From Luteimicrobium subarcticum (GTDB taxonomy: Bacteria > Actinomycetota > Actinomycetes > Actinomycetales > Cellulomonadaceae), in assembly GCF_002798015.1 (NCBI RefSeq), contig NZ_PGTZ01000006.1, positions 806,001 to 870,000 of the forward strand: DNA of 64,000 nt. Reading direction: 5' to 3'. Position numbers and translations under genes: made by a program. The notes below the pieces were generated by a model. That model was not told where the DNA came from. It saw only the letters and a list, made by a program, of their open reading frames with translations, and searched no databases. This document shows positions 1-9,800 of this stretch, piece after piece (positions within the stretch are counted from its first letter, which is position 1; each line of letters starts with the position of its first letter).

Positions 1-2
1 GG

Positions 3-296
3 CTCGCGATCGCGGTGACGTTCATCGGCGCGACCATCGTGCTCGTGTCGTCGCTCCTGCTCCTCGAGATCACCGGTCTGACGCTCGACCGCGTGCTCTA
101 CGAGGCGATCTCCGCGTTCGCGACCGTCGGCCTGTCCACGGGCATCACCCCTGGACTGCCGGAGCCCGCGAAGTACGTCCTGGTCGCCCTGATGTTCGTG
201 GGGCGCACCGGGACGATGACCCTCGCTGCGGCGCTCGCCCTGCGCAGCCGCCGCCGCGTCATCCGGATGCCCGAGGAGAGGCCGATCATTGGCTGA
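3..296 (+). CDS. KtrB/TrkH-type potassium uptake channel subunit, C-terminal end (5' cut by window)
   Basis: Only the last 97 or so codons are present; the reading frame is open to the window edge. The visible part carries the final pore region of the TrkH/KtrB family: the stretch AFATVGLSTGITP is a selectivity-filter-type loop, followed by a membrane helix containing FVGRTGTMTLAAAL and a short basic cytoplasmic tail. These proteins are the ion-conducting membrane subunit of K+ uptake systems and work with a cytoplasmic RCK subunit. The next gene is that subunit; the stop codon of this gene overlaps its first codons by 8 bp, so the two are translationally coupled. Family assignment is confident; whether it is Ktr (Na+-dependent) or Trk cannot be told from the fragment. 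Confidence 0.9.
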   Translation, partial: LAIAVTFIGATIVLVSSLLLLEITGLTLDRVLYEAISAFATVGLSTGITPGLPEPAKYVLVALMFVGRTGTMTLAAALALRSRRRVIRMPEERPIIG

Positions 297-1041
297 CAAC
301 GACGCCGACCGCTTGCCCCCGACGATGTCGGTCCCCCGCGTGCTGCTGCCCGACGAGAGGACCAGCGGCCGGGACCGCAAGAAGGTGAACCCCCGCGACA
401 GCGGCGTGCTCGTCGTCGGGCTGGGACGGTTCGGCCAGTCCCTCGCGACGACGCTCGACCGGAGCGGCCAGGACGTCCTCGTCGCCGAGAAGGACCCGGA
501 CCTCGTCGCGCAGTGGTCGGGCCGCGTGCCGATCGTCGAGGCGGACGTCGCGAACCCCGAGGCGCTCGAACAGCTCGGGGCCCGCGACTTCTCCATCGCC
601 GTCGTCGCCGTGGGGACGGCCCTCGAGGCGTCCGTCCTGATCACCGGCAACCTCGTCGACATCGGGACGCCGCAGATCTGGGCCAAGGCCGTGTCCGTCG
701 AGCACGGACGGATCCTGCAGCGCATCGGCGCGCACCACGTCGTCTTCCCCGAGCACGACGCCGGCAAGCGCGTCGCGCACCTCGTGTCCGGCAAGCTGCT
801 CGACTACATCGAGGTCGAGGACGGGTTCACGATCGTCAAGATGCGCCCGCCGGCGGAGACGCACGGGTTCACGCTCGCGCAGGCAGGCATCCGCACGAAG
901 TACGGCGTGACCGTGATCGGCGTGAAGTCGCCCGGGGTGGACTTCCAGTACGCGACGCCCGAGACACGCATCGCGCCGACCGACCTGCTCGTCGTGTCGG
1001 GGCCCGCGGAGCTGCTGGAGCGGTTCGGCGCCCGCCCGTAG
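289..1041 (+). CDS. ktrA: KtrA/TrkA-type RCK regulatory subunit of potassium uptake
   Basis: 250-residue cytoplasmic regulator that gates the preceding channel subunit by binding nucleotide. After a variable N-terminal extension of about 35 residues comes a Rossmann RCK_N domain with VVGLGRFG (about residues 43-50) and an acidic residue at the end of beta-2 (VAEKDPD), then an RCK_C domain (about 165-245, IKSPG-like strand and a DLLVVSGP ending). A single RCK unit of this length matches KtrA rather than the double-length E. coli TrkA. The start is TTG, chosen because a GAGGAGAG ribosome site lies 8 nt upstream and the 8-bp overlap with the channel gene is typical of this pair. Followed by a repeat-filled intergenic region. 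Confidence 0.92.
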   Translation: MADNDADRLPPTMSVPRVLLPDERTSGRDRKKVNPRDSGVLVVGLGRFGQSLATTLDRSGQDVLVAEKDPDLVAQWSGRVPIVEADVANPEALEQLGARDFSIAVVAVGTALEASVLITGNLVDIGTPQIWAKAVSVEHGRILQRIGAHHVVFPEHDAGKRVAHLVSGKLLDYIEVEDGFTIVKMRPPAETHGFTLAQAGIRTKYGVTVIGVKSPGVDFQYATPETRIAPTDLLVVSGPAELLERFGARP

Positions 1042-1063
1042 GTTCCGTGGGAGGGGTGCGGGC

Positions 1064-1335
1064 GTCAACCACGACCGGTTGGCGCGGCCCTCGGGTCAAC
1101 CATGACCCTCCGGCGCCGGCCGCAGGTCAACCACGACCGCGCTGAGACGGTTGGACGCGGTCTCCCCCGCGTCACGCCGCGGTGCTCAGGCCCCGGAGCG
1201 CTCGGCACCGGGAGTCTTGGCCCCCTCGACGGTCGTGGCTGCCCCGAGCGCCGCGCCAACCGGTCGTGGCTGTCCCGAGCGCCGCGCCAACCGGTCGTGG
1301 CTGACGCTCGGCCCACGCAGACCCGTCGTGGCTGA
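1064..1335. repeat. Intergenic cluster of short inverted/direct repeats
   Basis: This roughly 300-bp gene-less stretch between ktrA and the convergent isochorismatase gene is packed with copies of one motif in both orientations. Forward copies of GTCAACCACGACCG begin near 1064, 1095 (variant with ATGACC) and 1126. The complementary form CCAACCGGTCGTGGCTG occurs near 1256 and 1287, with partial copies near 1229 and 1323. The first copy, extended to GGTTGGCGCGG, pairs with GCCGCGCCAACC in the later copies, so the two groups can fold on each other. No ORF here looks coding. It may act as a bidirectional terminator between converging genes or be a REP-like element; function is unknown. Confidence 0.6.
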
Positions 1336-1347
1336 CGCCCGCGACCG

Positions 1348-1914
1348 TCAGCGCGTCGAGGCGAGCAGCTCCAGCACCCCGGCGGTCGTCCCGCGCTCGC
1401 CGAGGCGCGGGAAGATCTGGTCGACGGAGTGCTGGTGGTTCTCGGCGGACCGGTCGGCCATCGCGTCGGTCGCGAACGTGACGTGGTAACCGTGCTCGTG
1501 CGCGGCGCGGGCGGTCGACTCGACGCCGATGCTCGTCGCGATACCCGTCAGGACGATCTGGGTGACGCCCCGCCGGCGCAGCTGCAGGTCCAGGTCGGTG
1601 CCGTAGAACGCACCCCAGTTGCGCTTCGTCACGACGACGTCGCCGAGCGGTGCGAGCTCGTCGACCACGACGTCCCAGCCCTCCGGGCGCGTCCGGCTGC
1701 CGCCGGCCGCCTCGATGCGTCCGGGCACGGCCGGGCCGCCGGACACGCGCACGAGGACCACGGGCAGGCCCTGGGCGCGGAACGCCTCGGCGAGCGCGGC
1801 GGAGCGGGAGACGACGTCCGCGGACGCGTGCGGCGCGGTGTCCATGGCGACGATGCCCTGCTGGAGGTCGATGACGACGAGGGCGGACTTCGGGTCGAGG
1901 GTCGTGAGGGTCAC
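1348..1914 (-). CDS. Isochorismatase-family hydrolase lacking the usual catalytic cysteine
   Basis: 188-residue single-domain member of the isochorismatase/cysteine-hydrolase fold. The first catalytic Asp is visible in LVVIDLQQG (Asp16) and the catalytic Lys in VVTKRNWGAF. The position that is Cys in nicotinamidases and N-carbamoyl hydrolases reads Gly (GIATSIGVESTARAA). In true isochorismatases such as EntB and PhzD this position is also not Cys and the reaction is vinyl-ether hydrolysis, so an amidase role is unlikely. It has a GTG start preceded by a purine-rich AAGAAGAA. It lies 60 bp downstream of the MFS gene on the same strand and is probably the last gene of the marR-MFS unit. Substrate unknown. 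Confidence 0.85.
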   Translation of the reverse strand: MTLTTLDPKSALVVIDLQQGIVAMDTAPHASADVVSRSAALAEAFRAQGLPVVLVRVSGGPAVPGRIEAAGGSRTRPEGWDVVVDELAPLGDVVVTKRNWGAFYGTDLDLQLRRRGVTQIVLTGIATSIGVESTARAAHEHGYHVTFATDAMADRSAENHQHSVDQIFPRLGERGTTAGVLELLASTR

Positions 1915-1974
1915 GGGTGCTTCTTCTTTCTTCGGGGGATGCGGATCAGCGCTGAGGTTCCGGGGGTCCGCGGT

Positions 1975-3384
1975 TCAGGCGGTGGCGCCCGCGGTCCGTC
2001 GTGACGGCCGCGAGCGGGACAGGGAGCGGTCGACGAGCACGACGACGAGCAGCAGCGCACCGCAGGCAGCGGTGAACAGGCCCATGTCGTGCAGGCCGGA
2101 CGTGTCGGCCCCGCCGCGGAAGAACGCGGCGTTGGCGGCGGACGCGACGAGCGCGCCGAGGTAGGTGAACGTCCGCAGCAGGCCGGACGACGCGCCGATG
2201 CGGTCGGGGTCGGCCTGGAAGTAGAGGGCGTTCTGGTTGGCGAGCCCGACGATCCCCTGCGGCACGCCGAGGACGACGAGCAGGCACACGATCGCGACGA
2301 GCGACGTGTCGGCGTCGACGAGCAGCAGCCCGGAGCAGGCGACGACCTGCGCGATCGCGCCGACGACGAGCTTGGAGCGCAGGGCCGGGGATCGTCCCGA
2401 GAGGGCGGTCGTGAGGATCGCGACGGCGAACAGCGGGAGCATGACGAGCCCCGCCTGGGACGCCGTGAGCCCGTACCCGGCCTCGAGCCACGACGTGAAC
2501 CCGTAGAGGAACGAGTACGACACGACGTAGGCGAGGATCTGCCGGACGTAGGTGAGGAGCAGCGGGGTGTTGCCACCGAGCACGCGCAGGTCGATGAAGG
2601 CGTCGGGGGTGCGCAGCTCTTGCCGCACGAACAGGGCGCCGAGGACGACGGCGGCGACGGGCAGGTACCAGGTGGACGCCTGGACGTCCATGAGGAACAG
2701 CATCGCCGTGACGAGCATCCCGCCGAACAGGACCATGCCGAGGGGGTCGAGCCGGGCGGGGCCGCGCTCGGGCACCAGACCGGACGCCTCGAGGGTGCGA
2801 CGCGTCGGGATCCGCAGCGCGCCGAGGACGAGGCACGCCGCCGCGAGCGGGATGTTCACGGTGAACACGGCGCGCCAGCCGCCGACGTCGATGAGCAGGC
2901 CGCCGATCGTCGGCCCGACGACCGAGAAGACCTGCACGGAGATCGCGAGCGCCGACAGGATCGCGGCGGGGCTGTCCTTCCCGGTGCGGCGCCCTTCGGT
3001 CCGCAGCAGGTACATGGCCGCGGGGTACCCGGCGCAGGTCCCGAGCCCGATGAGGACGCGCGCCAGCACCAGCGTGCCGAGGTTCGGGGCCAGCGCGCCG
3101 AGCACGCCCGCCGCGCCGACGAGGGCCGCACCGACCAGGTACAGGGTCTTGGGGCCGAACAGGTCGACGAGCCGTCCGACGACGGGCTGCCCGACGGCGG
3201 TGGCGAGGTAGAGCGCCGAGACCAGCCAGATCGTCTCGGACGGCGGTGCACCGAACGCGATCCCGATGGGGACGAGCGCGACGGCGAGCATCGACGAGTT
3301 CACCGGGTTGAGCAGCGACCCGAGGATCATCGGGACGATCAGCCGACGGTCGAACTGGTCGGGCGGCGGGGTGCGGGAGGCCAT
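1975..3384 (-). CDS. Multidrug-type MFS exporter (DHA family)
   Basis: 469-residue integral membrane transporter of the major facilitator superfamily. Helices 1-2 carry the drug:H+ antiporter pattern NPVNSSMLAVALVPI and GQPVVGRLVDLFGPK (motif A between helices 2 and 3). A following RVLIGLGTCAGYP matches motif B. About 12-14 membrane segments can be followed in the sequence. The start is the ATG 6 bp after the marR stop; the longer open frame upstream lies inside marR and is rejected. Co-transcribed with the MarR regulator, it most likely exports an aromatic or drug-like compound that is also the MarR ligand. The downstream isochorismatase-like enzyme may act on the same compound (inference). 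Confidence 0.87.
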   Translation of the reverse strand: MASRTPPPDQFDRRLIVPMILGSLLNPVNSSMLAVALVPIGIAFGAPPSETIWLVSALYLATAVGQPVVGRLVDLFGPKTLYLVGAALVGAAGVLGALAPNLGTLVLARVLIGLGTCAGYPAAMYLLRTEGRRTGKDSPAAILSALAISVQVFSVVGPTIGGLLIDVGGWRAVFTVNIPLAAACLVLGALRIPTRRTLEASGLVPERGPARLDPLGMVLFGGMLVTAMLFLMDVQASTWYLPVAAVVLGALFVRQELRTPDAFIDLRVLGGNTPLLLTYVRQILAYVVSYSFLYGFTSWLEAGYGLTASQAGLVMLPLFAVAILTTALSGRSPALRSKLVVGAIAQVVACSGLLLVDADTSLVAIVCLLVVLGVPQGIVGLANQNALYFQADPDRIGASSGLLRTFTYLGALVASAANAAFFRGGADTSGLHDMGLFTAACGALLLVVVLVDRSLSRSRPSRRTAGATA

Positions 3385-3389
3385 GGGCG

Positions 3390-3830
3390 TCACTCCTCCA
3401 CGAGCCGTTCGAGGAGCGCGATCGCGTCGGCGACCGTCCGGCGCTCGTCCTTGGTGAACCGCTCGTCGAAGGCGCGGGCGAGCCACTCCTGGTTCGCGCG
3501 GCGGCTGCCCTCGAACTGCCGCCGTCCGGCGTCGCTGAGGTGGACGAGGTGGCGGCGGCCGTCGTGCGGGTCGGGGGTGCGGACGACCAGGCCCCGCTCG
3601 TCGAGCACGGCGAGCGTCGCCGCGATGGACTGGGGGCGGACGGACTCCGCGACGGCGAGCTCGCTCGCGGTCTGCGGGCCCGACTTGCCGAGGCGGCTGA
3701 CGAGCGCCGTCTGCGAGGGCGTGAGGCCGTCGCGGTCGTACAAGCCCTGGAGCTTGCGGCGCAGGCGGCTGACGAGGGCGCGGAGGTCCTGCGCGACGAC
3801 AGCGGGTGCAGCGGGCTCGGCCGGGTTCAC
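3390..3830 (-). CDS. MarR-family transcriptional regulator
   Basis: 146-residue winged-helix regulator. The DNA-recognition helix lies in QTASELAVAESVRPQSIAAT (about residues 53-72). The wing is VRTPDPHDGRRHLVHLS (about 83-99), with the Asp-x-Arg-Arg pattern typical of MarR. N- and C-terminal helices form the dimer interface. MarR proteins usually repress their own operon and an adjacent exporter until an aromatic ligand binds. The MFS exporter starts 6 bp after this stop codon, which fits. It has a GTG start. An inverted repeat GACAG-N6-CTGTC lies about 20 bp upstream and is the likely operator. Confidence 0.9.
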   Translation of the reverse strand: MNPAEPAAPAVVAQDLRALVSRLRRKLQGLYDRDGLTPSQTALVSRLGKSGPQTASELAVAESVRPQSIAATLAVLDERGLVVRTPDPHDGRRHLVHLSDAGRRQFEGSRRANQEWLARAFDERFTKDERRTVADAIALLERLVEE

Positions 3831-3846
3831 CTCGCCACCGTACGAT

Positions 3847-3866
3847 TCGACAGTCCAGCCTGTCCA
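3847..3866. promoter_or_regulatory. Candidate MarR operator
   Basis: GACAG-TCCAGC-CTGTC is an exact 5-bp inverted repeat with a 6-bp centre at 3849-3864. It sits 17-37 bp upstream of the marR start, where an autorepressor would block its own promoter. The link to this MarR is inferred from position only. Confidence 0.45.
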
Positions 3867-3929
3867 GTTGTGCCTGTCGGGATCGGCCCCATCACGGCCG
3901 CCGCGGATGGCGGCTCGACCCTCCCGGAG

Positions 3930-3994
3930 CCGCCGAAGCGCACGTTCCGCACCTCCCGCGCGAGCGGAGAGGTGCGGAACGTGCGCCTCGGCGG
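3930..3994. repeat. Stem-loop of the GAGGCGCACGTT family (copy 1)
   Basis: Left arm CCGCCGAAGCGCACGTTCCG pairs with the right arm ending GAACGTGCGCCTCGGCGG, giving a stem of more than 20 bp with a short CG-rich loop. It begins 5 nt after the stop of the broken GH43 gene on the minus strand. There is no U-tract. The copies at 6751, 12381 and 16016 are almost identical, and the copy at 43784 shares only the outer arm. Confidence 0.85.
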
Positions 3995-3998
3995 AGGA

Positions 3999-6556
3999 TC
4001 AGGACGCGTTCTTGACCGTGATCTTCTCCGTGACCGTGGTCTTCTCGCCCGACGTGTTCGTCGCCGTCGCGAGCAACGTGTGCACCCCGTCGGACGACGT
4101 GCTCGTGTCCAGCCGGAACGTGAACGTCCCGGCCGTCGGCTGATAGACGTGCTGCAGACCCGCCGAGTCGACCCGCAGGTCGTACGCCTGCAGACCAGCA
4201 CCCGCACGATCCACCGACCCCGCGACCGTCCCCGACACCGTCGCCCCTGACGACGGCGCACCGAACGACAGCGCCGGCGGGTTGTCCACCGTGAACGAGA
4301 CCTTCTTCTCGGTGGTCTTCCCGTTCTTCCCGACCGCGTCGATCTTCAGGCCGTACGTCCCGTTGACCAGCTTCGTCGTGTCCACCACGAGCCTCGGGTG
4401 CAGACCCGCGTTCGTCGACCCCAGCGCCTTGGCCGTCGCCGCCGTGCTCTCCGTGACCCACACCTGGCCCGAACCCTTGTTCAGCTCCAGGTACGTGTAC
4501 GACACGTCCTTCGCCGCACCCCGAGATCCACCTGGAACGCCCTCGTCCCCGAGACCACGCCACCCGCCGACACCGACGCCGCGTCGATCACCGGACCGGT
4601 GGCCGGGGCCGCCGCCTTCGTGAAGGTCCACGACCCCACGTCGAACAGGTGATCGTCCGCCCCGCCCACGAAGGTGAAGAACACGTCGTGCGTGCCCGTG
4701 ACCGTCCTCGCGAGGTCTGCGGAGACGGTCGTCCACGACGTCCCGCCGCCTGCAGGGACCGTGAGCGTGCCCACCACGTCACCGTCGGGGGCGTCGAGAC
4801 GGACCTTCACCGTCCCACCCGCCCGCGGCAGGACGCTCGCCGAGACCGTCGACGCGCCCGTCGTGCCGAACGCGACCCCCGCGAGCGCGGTCCACTCGCC
4901 GTCGTCGACGTTCGCGAGCACCTGCGTTCCGGTCGGGTCGTCCGCGTCCTGCGGCGCGACCCGGACGCCCGACGACGCCTGGTACGCGTCCTGGATGCCG
5001 GAGTCCCACGCGATCGTGGCCGCGGAGACCTCACCGTACGGATCGAGCGTCCCGACCTGAGCGACACCCTGGTAGGTGCCGGTCGCCTGGCCGATCGTGC
5101 CGTCGGCGCCGATCGAGAGCCGGTCGATCTGCGTCGACCGGTAACCGTGCTCCGTGTCGAGCGAGCCACCCTCCACGAGCGCCGTCTGGACCGTCTGCGA
5201 GTGGTACGTGATGTACCACTGGTCCTGGAACTCGAACATCGCGTGGTGGTTGTTCCCGCCCGCACCGAAGAACGTCCCCGGGTTCGCCAGGATCGTGCCC
5301 TGGTACGTGAAGGGGCCCATGGGATCCTTCGACGTCATGTACGCGATCGTCCCCGTCGGGATGCTGTGCCCGTCGATGGTCGCCGAGTGCGAGAAGTTCG
5401 TGCAGTACGAGTAGTAGTACGTGTCGCCGATCTTGTTGATGCCCGAGTCCTCGAACACCGCCGGCGCATCGATCGTCGCAGCCGAGCCGACCGTCGAGAC
5501 CATGTCGTCGCCGAGCCGGATGACGCGGGACGACTTCGGGTGGTCCGTCTGCTCCGCCGACGAGGTGCCGTTCGTGCTCGGGACGCCGCCACCGAAGTAC
5601 AAGTAGGCCGACCCGTCGTCGTCGACGAGCACGGCCGGGTCGAACATCCACACGACGCCCGAGGTCCCCGGAGTGGCCGAGCTCACGAGAGGCTCGCCGA
5701 TCGGGTCGTTCCACGGACCGGTGGGCGAGTCGGAGGTGAGGACGCCGATGCCTCCCGCGCTGTTGGCGAAGTAGAGGAAGAACTTCTCCTTGCCGTCGAT
5801 CGTCCGGTGCGCGGCCGCGGGCGCCCACGAGTTCGAGGCCCACGTCGCGGCACCGTGGGTGCCTGCGACCTTGATCGCGCCCTCGTTGCGCCAGTTGACC
5901 ATGTCGGCCGACGAGATGACGTCGATCGTCTGGATCCTCCCGTAGGAGTTGTCCTTGACGTTCCCGCTGCCGTCCGTCTCGTACGCCCGGACGACGTGGC
6001 CGTCGTCGTCGATGTGCGAACCGTCACCGGTCATGTACTCGTAGACGCGGCCGTCGTAGACCATGGCCCACGGGTCCGCGCCGTACTGGTAGTCCATGAG
6101 CGGGTTCGACGTGCCGACGGCCTTGGCCGCGGCGGCGTCCCCGCTCGGGTGGGTCTGAACCACCGTCTCCTCCTTCATCGAGATGTCGTCCGCCGAGAAG
6201 TCCATGAGGTCGTTCGCCGCGTCGGGCGTCCCTGTCCAGACCGTCTCCACGAACACCTTCGCCGAGACGTCGTAGGTCCCGCCTGCCGTGATCGCGCCCG
6301 CGACGCTCTGGATCGGGCCGTCGCCCGCGGCCTTCCGCCCGGTCACGTGCACGCTGCACGCACCGGACGCCTTGTCGTCCGATCCGAGCGCGAGCCCCGC
6401 GGAGCCGTTCGCGGCCCACAGGTCCAGCGCGCCGGCCTCGAAGCCGCCGTTCGCCAGGACGCCCCCGTCGAACGCCCCAGGGCCCGTCACGGACACGTCG
6501 TCCGCCTGCATCGACAACGGCACGGGACTCGACGCCGAGGGGTCGCACGCGGACAA
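3999..6556 (-). pseudogene. Broken secreted GH43 glycoside hydrolase (5' truncated, frameshifted)
   Basis: Remnant of an arabinanase/xylosidase-like enzyme. The upstream frame begins in the middle of a carbohydrate-binding domain (MQADDVSVTGPG looks like a CBM4_9 end) without signal peptide or ribosome site. It continues through a second CBM-like domain and a five-bladed GH43 domain: first Asp in YGADPWAMV, second in WMFDPAVLVDDDG, and the general acid Glu in DAPAVFEDSGI. A CBM6-like sandwich follows. At 4519-4522 a run of four C (G on the coding strand) has lost one base. The downstream frame (AAKDVSYTYLEL onward to 3999) carries the Ig-like C-terminal domains. Between 6557 and 6750 no frame restores an N-terminus. 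The single-base shift could be a sequencing error, but the missing export signal is independent evidence for inactivation. It is the last cistron of the arabinanase row. Confidence 0.8.
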
Positions 6557-6750
6557 GATCGGGGACTACTCCTACGTCCTCATGATCGAGTGGCCGTCGA
6601 ACGAGATCCGGCAGGAGATCGTCTGGCGCTCGAAGACCCTCACGCCGGAGCGCTCGCTTCCCTGGCTTGGATATCGATATCGAACTGCCGCAGCCATCCC
6701 TCTGCGGGATCACTCCCCGGACCCCGACGCCGCAGCGACCGGGACGTGCT

Positions 6751-6818
6751 CCTGCCGAGGCGCACGTTCCGCACGTCTCGCACGTGCGGAGAGGTGCGGA
6801 ACGTGCGCCTCGGCAGGG
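6751..6818. repeat. Stem-loop of the GAGGCGCACGTT family (copy 2)
   Basis: CCTGCCGAGGCGCACGTTCC pairs with a right arm ending GAACGTGCGCCTCGGCAGG. A compensating change (CCTGCC with GGCAGG, instead of CCGCC with GGCGG) keeps the stem, which argues that the fold is selected. It starts 4 nt after the stop of the double-GH43 gene. Confidence 0.85.
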
Positions 6819-6821
6819 GGG

Positions 6822-9800
6822 TTACTTGGTGATGCGGAGGGTGGTCGTGGCGGACGAACCGGTGGCCGTGGACGACCCGGCGTACGCGACCTTGACCGTG
6901 TAGGTGCCCTTCGCGAGCTGCGGGAGCCGCAGCGACGCGGTCCCGTTGCTCGACAGGGCGACCCGACTCGACACGACGGTCCGCGTGACCGTCGTCGTCG
7001 CCTTGCCCTGCTTCACCGCCACCTTGTGGGTCACCGTCACCGTGACGGTGCCCGACGGCTTGGCCGTCGAGACCTTCGCCGTGACCGTCGCCCTCTGCAC
7101 GTGCGTCGGCGCCTTCGGGCTCACCGAGACACTCGTCGACGACGAGGCCTTGGCCACCTTCACCGTCACCGTGTCGGACGACCCAGCGAACGCCTTGTCA
7201 CCCGAGTAGGCGACCACCAGCGCGTGGGGACCCACCGCCAGGGCCGACGAGACACTCACCGTCGCGCGACCCGACACGAGCTTCGCCGAACCCACCAGCG
7301 TCTTCCCTTCCGTCACCCGCACCGTCCCGGACGGGATGCCACCCGTGCCGGACACCTTCACGGTGACCTTCACGGACTTCCCGTACGTCGCCGAGGACGA
7401 CGACGCGACCGCAGCCGTGACCGAGTCTCGGAGCACGACGCCTGCCTCCGGCACGGTGGCGGTGTTCGTCATCTCGACGTTCCCCGCGACGTCCACGGCC
7501 CGGTACTGCACGGCCGTGGCAGCCGCACCGACCGTGACGGGCGCCGAGTACGCCGACCACGAGCCCGTGGCCCCGACCCGGTACTCCACCCGCGCCACCC
7601 CGGACAGCCCGTCCGCCGCGCGAAGCGTCACGGTCCGGGCGTCGGCATCCACCGTCCCGCTGGACACCGGCGCCGCCGAGTCCACGAGCACCGCGAGCGA
7701 CACCACGTCCGAGACGTTGCCCGCCGCGTCCGTCGCCCGTGCCTGCACCAGGTGCCGACCGTCGGCCAGCGACGCCGTCACGGACGTCGCCGCCGACCCC
7801 GCCACGAACCCGCCACCGTCGACCGAGATCTCGGTCGACGCCAGCGCCGTCTCGTCCGCACCGGTCGCCGTCACCGACACCGGTGACGTCGTGAACCAGC
7901 CCGCCGACCCGTCAGCAGCGCCCGGCGACGTCACCCACGACACCGTCGGCTTCGTGAGGTCCGGGACGACCTCGGGGGCGACCGACGTGAGCGTCGGCAC
8001 CACGGGGTTCATGAGGCCGTCGGGCGAGAACGTGACGCGGTCGATCGTGGTCTCGCGGTGCGTCCCGTCCCCGCCGGGGATCCCGAAGCGGTGGTACGCG
8101 ATGTACCAGTCGTCGGTACCGGGAACCTGGACGATCGACGAGTGACCGGTCCCCAGGATGCCCTGGGACGGGTCCTTCGCGAGGAGCGTGCCGCGGTTCG
8201 TCCACGGCCCGTCCACGCTCGACGCCGTCGCGTAGCTCACGTGGTAGTTCTCGCTGCCGGTGTCGTCCACCGACCACGTGAGGTAGTACGTGTCGTTCCG
8301 CTTGTTGACGAACAGGCCCTCGCGGAAGTCCGTGAGGCCGCTGATCGTCGTGACCTTCGACGCGTCGTAGGAGATCAGGTCCTCATTCAGGGGGACCATG
8401 CGCGCGGTGCCGTTGCCCCAGAAGAGGTAGGTCGTCCCGTCCGTGTCGGTGAACACGGCCGGGTCGATCTGCTGGGCTCCGCCGAAGTCCGCCTTGTGGA
8501 TCAGCGGCTCGCCGAGCGCGTCCGTGAAGTGGCCCGTCGGGGAGTCGGACACCGCGACGCCGATCTGCTGGTCGGCGACGAAGTAGAAGTAGTACCTGCC
8601 GTCCTTCTCCGTGATGGTCGGCGCCCACGCGTGGCCGTCGGCCCAGCTGACGTCCGGACCGAGGTCGAGGATGACGCCGTGGTCGGTCCAGTCGACGAGG
8701 TTCTTGCTCGACCAGACCGTGAACGACGTGCTCCCCCACCCCGCGACGCCGTCCGTCGTGGCGTAGATGTAGTAGGTGTCGCCGAACACCACGATGTTCG
8801 GGTCGGCGTTGTAGCCCGGCAGCACCGGGCTGTTCATGACGAGCGCCTTGACGGTCCACGCCTGCGTCGCCCCGTCGGAGCCGGTCACCGTGTAGGTGAC
8901 GGGCTGCGAGAAGTCGTGCACGGAGCCGTTTGCGGGCGACACGGTCGCCCCCGGGACCAGCTCGAGCGTCGGCGCGAGCGCGCTGAGGTCCGTCCCCGGC
9001 TTGACCGGCAGCGTGACCGTGCTCGACGCGGAGTCCACGATCGCGGGCACCTTGAGCGTGTCCAGGGACGCGCCGACGACCGCGGTCGTGTTGCCGGCCT
9101 GCGCGAGCACCTCGGCCGACGAGAGCGCCCGGTCGTAGATGCGGAAGTCCCGCACCTGGCCCTTGAGGTACGTGTCGGCCGTGTACACCGAGCGACCGAT
9201 GTAGTTCGCCAGGGTCGAGCCGTTGCCGATCGAGCCCGGGGTCAGCGTGACCCCGGTGTTCTGGGCGACCTTGACCCCGTCCTCGTAGAGCGTTCCGGTC
9301 TTCGTGGCCGCGTCGAGCGTGTACGTGAGGTGCTTCCACACGCCACGGGCGAGGTTCGACCCCTTGGTGGTGTTCTGCTCGGTCGTCCAGTTCCCGGACG
9401 CGATCGCGGTGCGGTACCCGTCACCGGTCGTGAACAGGTAGCCGTTGCCGACGCCCGAGCTGTCGGTGTTGCCCAGCCCGTAGACGAAGTACGGCGTCGT
9501 CTGGCTCGCGTCGATCTTCACGTCGATCGACACCGTCGTGGACGTGAGGTCCTGGAGCACGTCGTCCGGCAGGTCGACGTAGTCGTTCGTGCCGTCGAGC
9601 GTGACACCGCTCGCCGACGGGACCGCGCCGTTCACCAGGGTGGCGTCGAGGCCGTGGCCGGACGCGTCGTGCACGACCGTGCCGCTGGTCTCGTCGAGCG
9701 GGTAAGAGACGACGAGGTCGGGGTCGACCGTCGGCGCGCCCACCGAGAGCGTGGCCTTGCCGGAGCTCGCGCCGACGACCCCGTACCCGGCGTAGGCCGC

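Noticed and set aside
1064-1335. Possible CRISPR-like array.
   Set aside because: Copies are in both orientations with irregular spacing and no constant spacers or cas genes.
1946-4143. Long + and - strand frames overlapping the MFS and MarR genes.
   Set aside because: Compositionally biased shadow frames; the minus-strand frames chosen have recognisable membrane and HTH motifs.
6550-6720. A + strand stretch reading like a normal protein (IGDYSYVLMIEWPSNEIRQ).
   Set aside because: It is short, has no start or ribosome site, and merges into hairpin and antisense sequence. More likely the degenerate 5' part of the GH43 pseudogene read backwards.
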